DNA of 22,718 bases from an uncultured Lachnospiraceae bacterium (lineage in GTDB: Bacteria; Bacillota; Clostridia; Lachnospirales; Lachnospiraceae), in the NCBI GenBank assembly GCA_947176785.1, contig CAMWSA010000015.1:1-22718 (forward strand), written 5' to 3'. Positions 21,728 through 22,718 of the stretch are shown in pieces; the stretch's first letter is position 1, and each line of letters begins with the position of its first letter. The translations under genes were made by a program, and so were the position numbers. The notes under the pieces are model-generated. The model had not been told where the DNA came from, did not search any database, and was given only the letters and a program-made list of their open reading frames with translations.

Positions 21728-22718
21728 GTGAAATTGAGTGTGATTGTGCCGGTTTACAATATGGCGGCAGAGGGAAAATTGCAGTTTTGTCTGGACAGCT
21801 TGCTAAACCAGACCATATCGGACTATGAGATCATTGCGGTGGATGATGCCTCCACGGATCGCTCGCTGGAGATTTTGCGGGAATATGAAGAAAAATACCC
21901 GGATAAGGTGCGGGTGTTGGCCCATGAGGTGAACAGACGGCAGGGAGGTGCCAAGAATACAGGGCTCAAGGCCGCCGAAGGGGAGTGGATCGGTTTTATC
22001 GACAGCGACGACTGGGTGACGCCGGACTATTATGAAAAGCTGTTGAAGCGGGCGGAGGAGACCGGCGCGGATGTGGTGGGCTGTGACTACAACCTGGTCA
22101 ATTCCCATACTTATGAGGTGGGGCAGGTGGTGCAAAACAACTCTGCGGAGCAGACCGGGGTGCTGGACCGGGAGAGACACGGGAAACTGATCGTGCGCTC
22201 CGGCAGTATGGTCGTCAAGATCTATAAGCGCCGGGTGATCGCGGACAATCATCTGGATTTCCCCGAGGGGATTTTCTATGAGGACAATTGCGCAGGGCCG
22301 GTGTGGTCTCTGTACTTTACCCATTTTGAGAGGGTGGAGGAACCGATGTACTACTATTATCAGCACCAGACCTCCACGGTGCATCATGTGTCCGAGGAGA
22401 AATGCCGGGACCGGATGCAGGCGGCGCAGCTGATGCTGCGGCTGTGCCGGGAGCGGGGATTTCTGGAGGAGTATTACCCGGAGATCCAGTACCGGTTCAC
22501 GGAACTGTACTATGCGGTGACGCTGTTTTCTTATATGCTGGGATGCCCCCACAGGCGGCTGTCTTTTGTGAAAGACCTGGGCCGGGGGATCCGGGAGGCT
22601 TTTCCCGATTTTCAGGAGAATGCGTATTACCGGCAGTATACGGACCCGGAAGAGCAGCGGATGATCGCCCTGCAGATGCAGTCGGACATGCGTTTTTTCT
22701 ATTACTATGGGCTTAAGG
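21728..22718 (+). CDS. GT2 glycosyltransferase, GT-A fold (3' end outside window)
   Basis: 330 codons are visible and the frame is open to the window end. With a GTG start it reads MKLSVIVPVYNMAAEGKLQFCLDSLLNQT, the classic GT2 N-terminus. VDDASTDRS and FIDSDDWVTPDYYEKL supply the nucleotide-binding and DxD metal sites; QGGAKNTGLKAAEGEWI is the usual segment before it. FYEDN at about residues 182-186 and YYYQHQTSTVHH match capsule-type GT2 enzymes that add a sugar to a lipid-linked chain in the cytoplasm. No membrane segment appears in the visible part, unlike the two GtrB-like GT2s in this window. Sugar specificity cannot be read from sequence. Confidence 0.88.
   Translation, partial: MKLSVIVPVYNMAAEGKLQFCLDSLLNQTISDYEIIAVDDASTDRSLEILREYEEKYPDKVRVLAHEVNRRQGGAKNTGLKAAEGEWIGFIDSDDWVTPDYYEKLLKRAEETGADVVGCDYNLVNSHTYEVGQVVQNNSAEQTGVLDRERHGKLIVRSGSMVVKIYKRRVIADNHLDFPEGIFYEDNCAGPVWSLYFTHFERVEEPMYYYYQHQTSTVHHVSEEKCRDRMQAAQLMLRLCRERGFLEEYYPEIQYRFTELYYAVTLFSYMLGCPHRRLSFVKDLGRGIREAFPDFQENAYYRQYTDPEEQRMIALQMQSDMRFFYYYGLK

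Noticed and set aside
21803..22552. Long antisense frame (249 codons) opposite the last GT2 gene
   Set aside because: Shadow of a clear GT2 gene; the sense frame carries all conserved motifs.

Overview
The window is a cell-surface polysaccharide (capsule, teichoic-acid-like or glycolipid) biosynthesis region, probably from a gut-type Firmicute close to Lachnospiraceae. The reasons are purine-rich GGAGG-type ribosome sites, a GC content that hand counts put near 58-63% in most genes, and protein families typical of clostridial glycan loci: polyprenyl-phosphate GT2 enzymes, GT-C-like membrane proteins and a PglK-like flippase. The taxon is inferred; no rRNA or housekeeping gene is present.

Layout. 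2-640: end of a GT39/GT-C-like membrane protein. 971-3699: a DPM1/GtrB-type GT2 and a GT-C-like membrane protein. 3838-5936: a second type of GT-C-like membrane protein and a RimJ/L-type N-acetyltransferase. 6162-10603: an ArnC/GtrB-type GT2, a third GT-C-like protein and an SGNH hydrolase. 13847-10760 on the minus strand: a paralogue of the 3838 protein and a PseC-like sugar aminotransferase. 14411-18622: a lower-GC cassette of DUF4910 aminopeptidase-like protein, AAC(3)-family N-acyltransferase, FkbH-type HAD-IIIC protein and acyl carrier protein. 18642-21579: a GT carrying the EDG and HP motifs of bacterial sialyltransferases, and a PglK-like ABC flippase. 21728 to the window end: a cytosolic GT2.

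How the genes could work together (inference). The two C-terminally anchored GT2s would load sugars onto undecaprenyl phosphate, and the GT-C-like proteins would use those lipid-linked sugars outside the membrane. The PseC-like enzyme would make a 4-amino-4,6-dideoxy sugar. Its amine could be acetylated by the GNAT or acylated by the AAC(3)-like enzyme from an acyl-ACP built by the FkbH-like protein. The EDG/HP transferase would add the modified sugar and the ABC protein would flip the lipid-linked glycan.

The most striking non-coding feature is a family of 104-bp directional imperfect palindromes with TATACT...AGTATA ends. There are six full-length copies, one 99-bp copy, one half copy and one decayed relic, all in intergenic gaps that separate gene modules. 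The inner stem sequence differs between copies while pairing is kept. Two unrelated tandem hairpin repeats (103 bp twice at 7121-7326, 66 bp twice at 14241-14372) lie in 5' leaders. The FkbH/ACP/AAC(3)/DUF4910 cassette is the best candidate for an undescribed system: carrier-protein-dependent N-acylation of a surface amino sugar.
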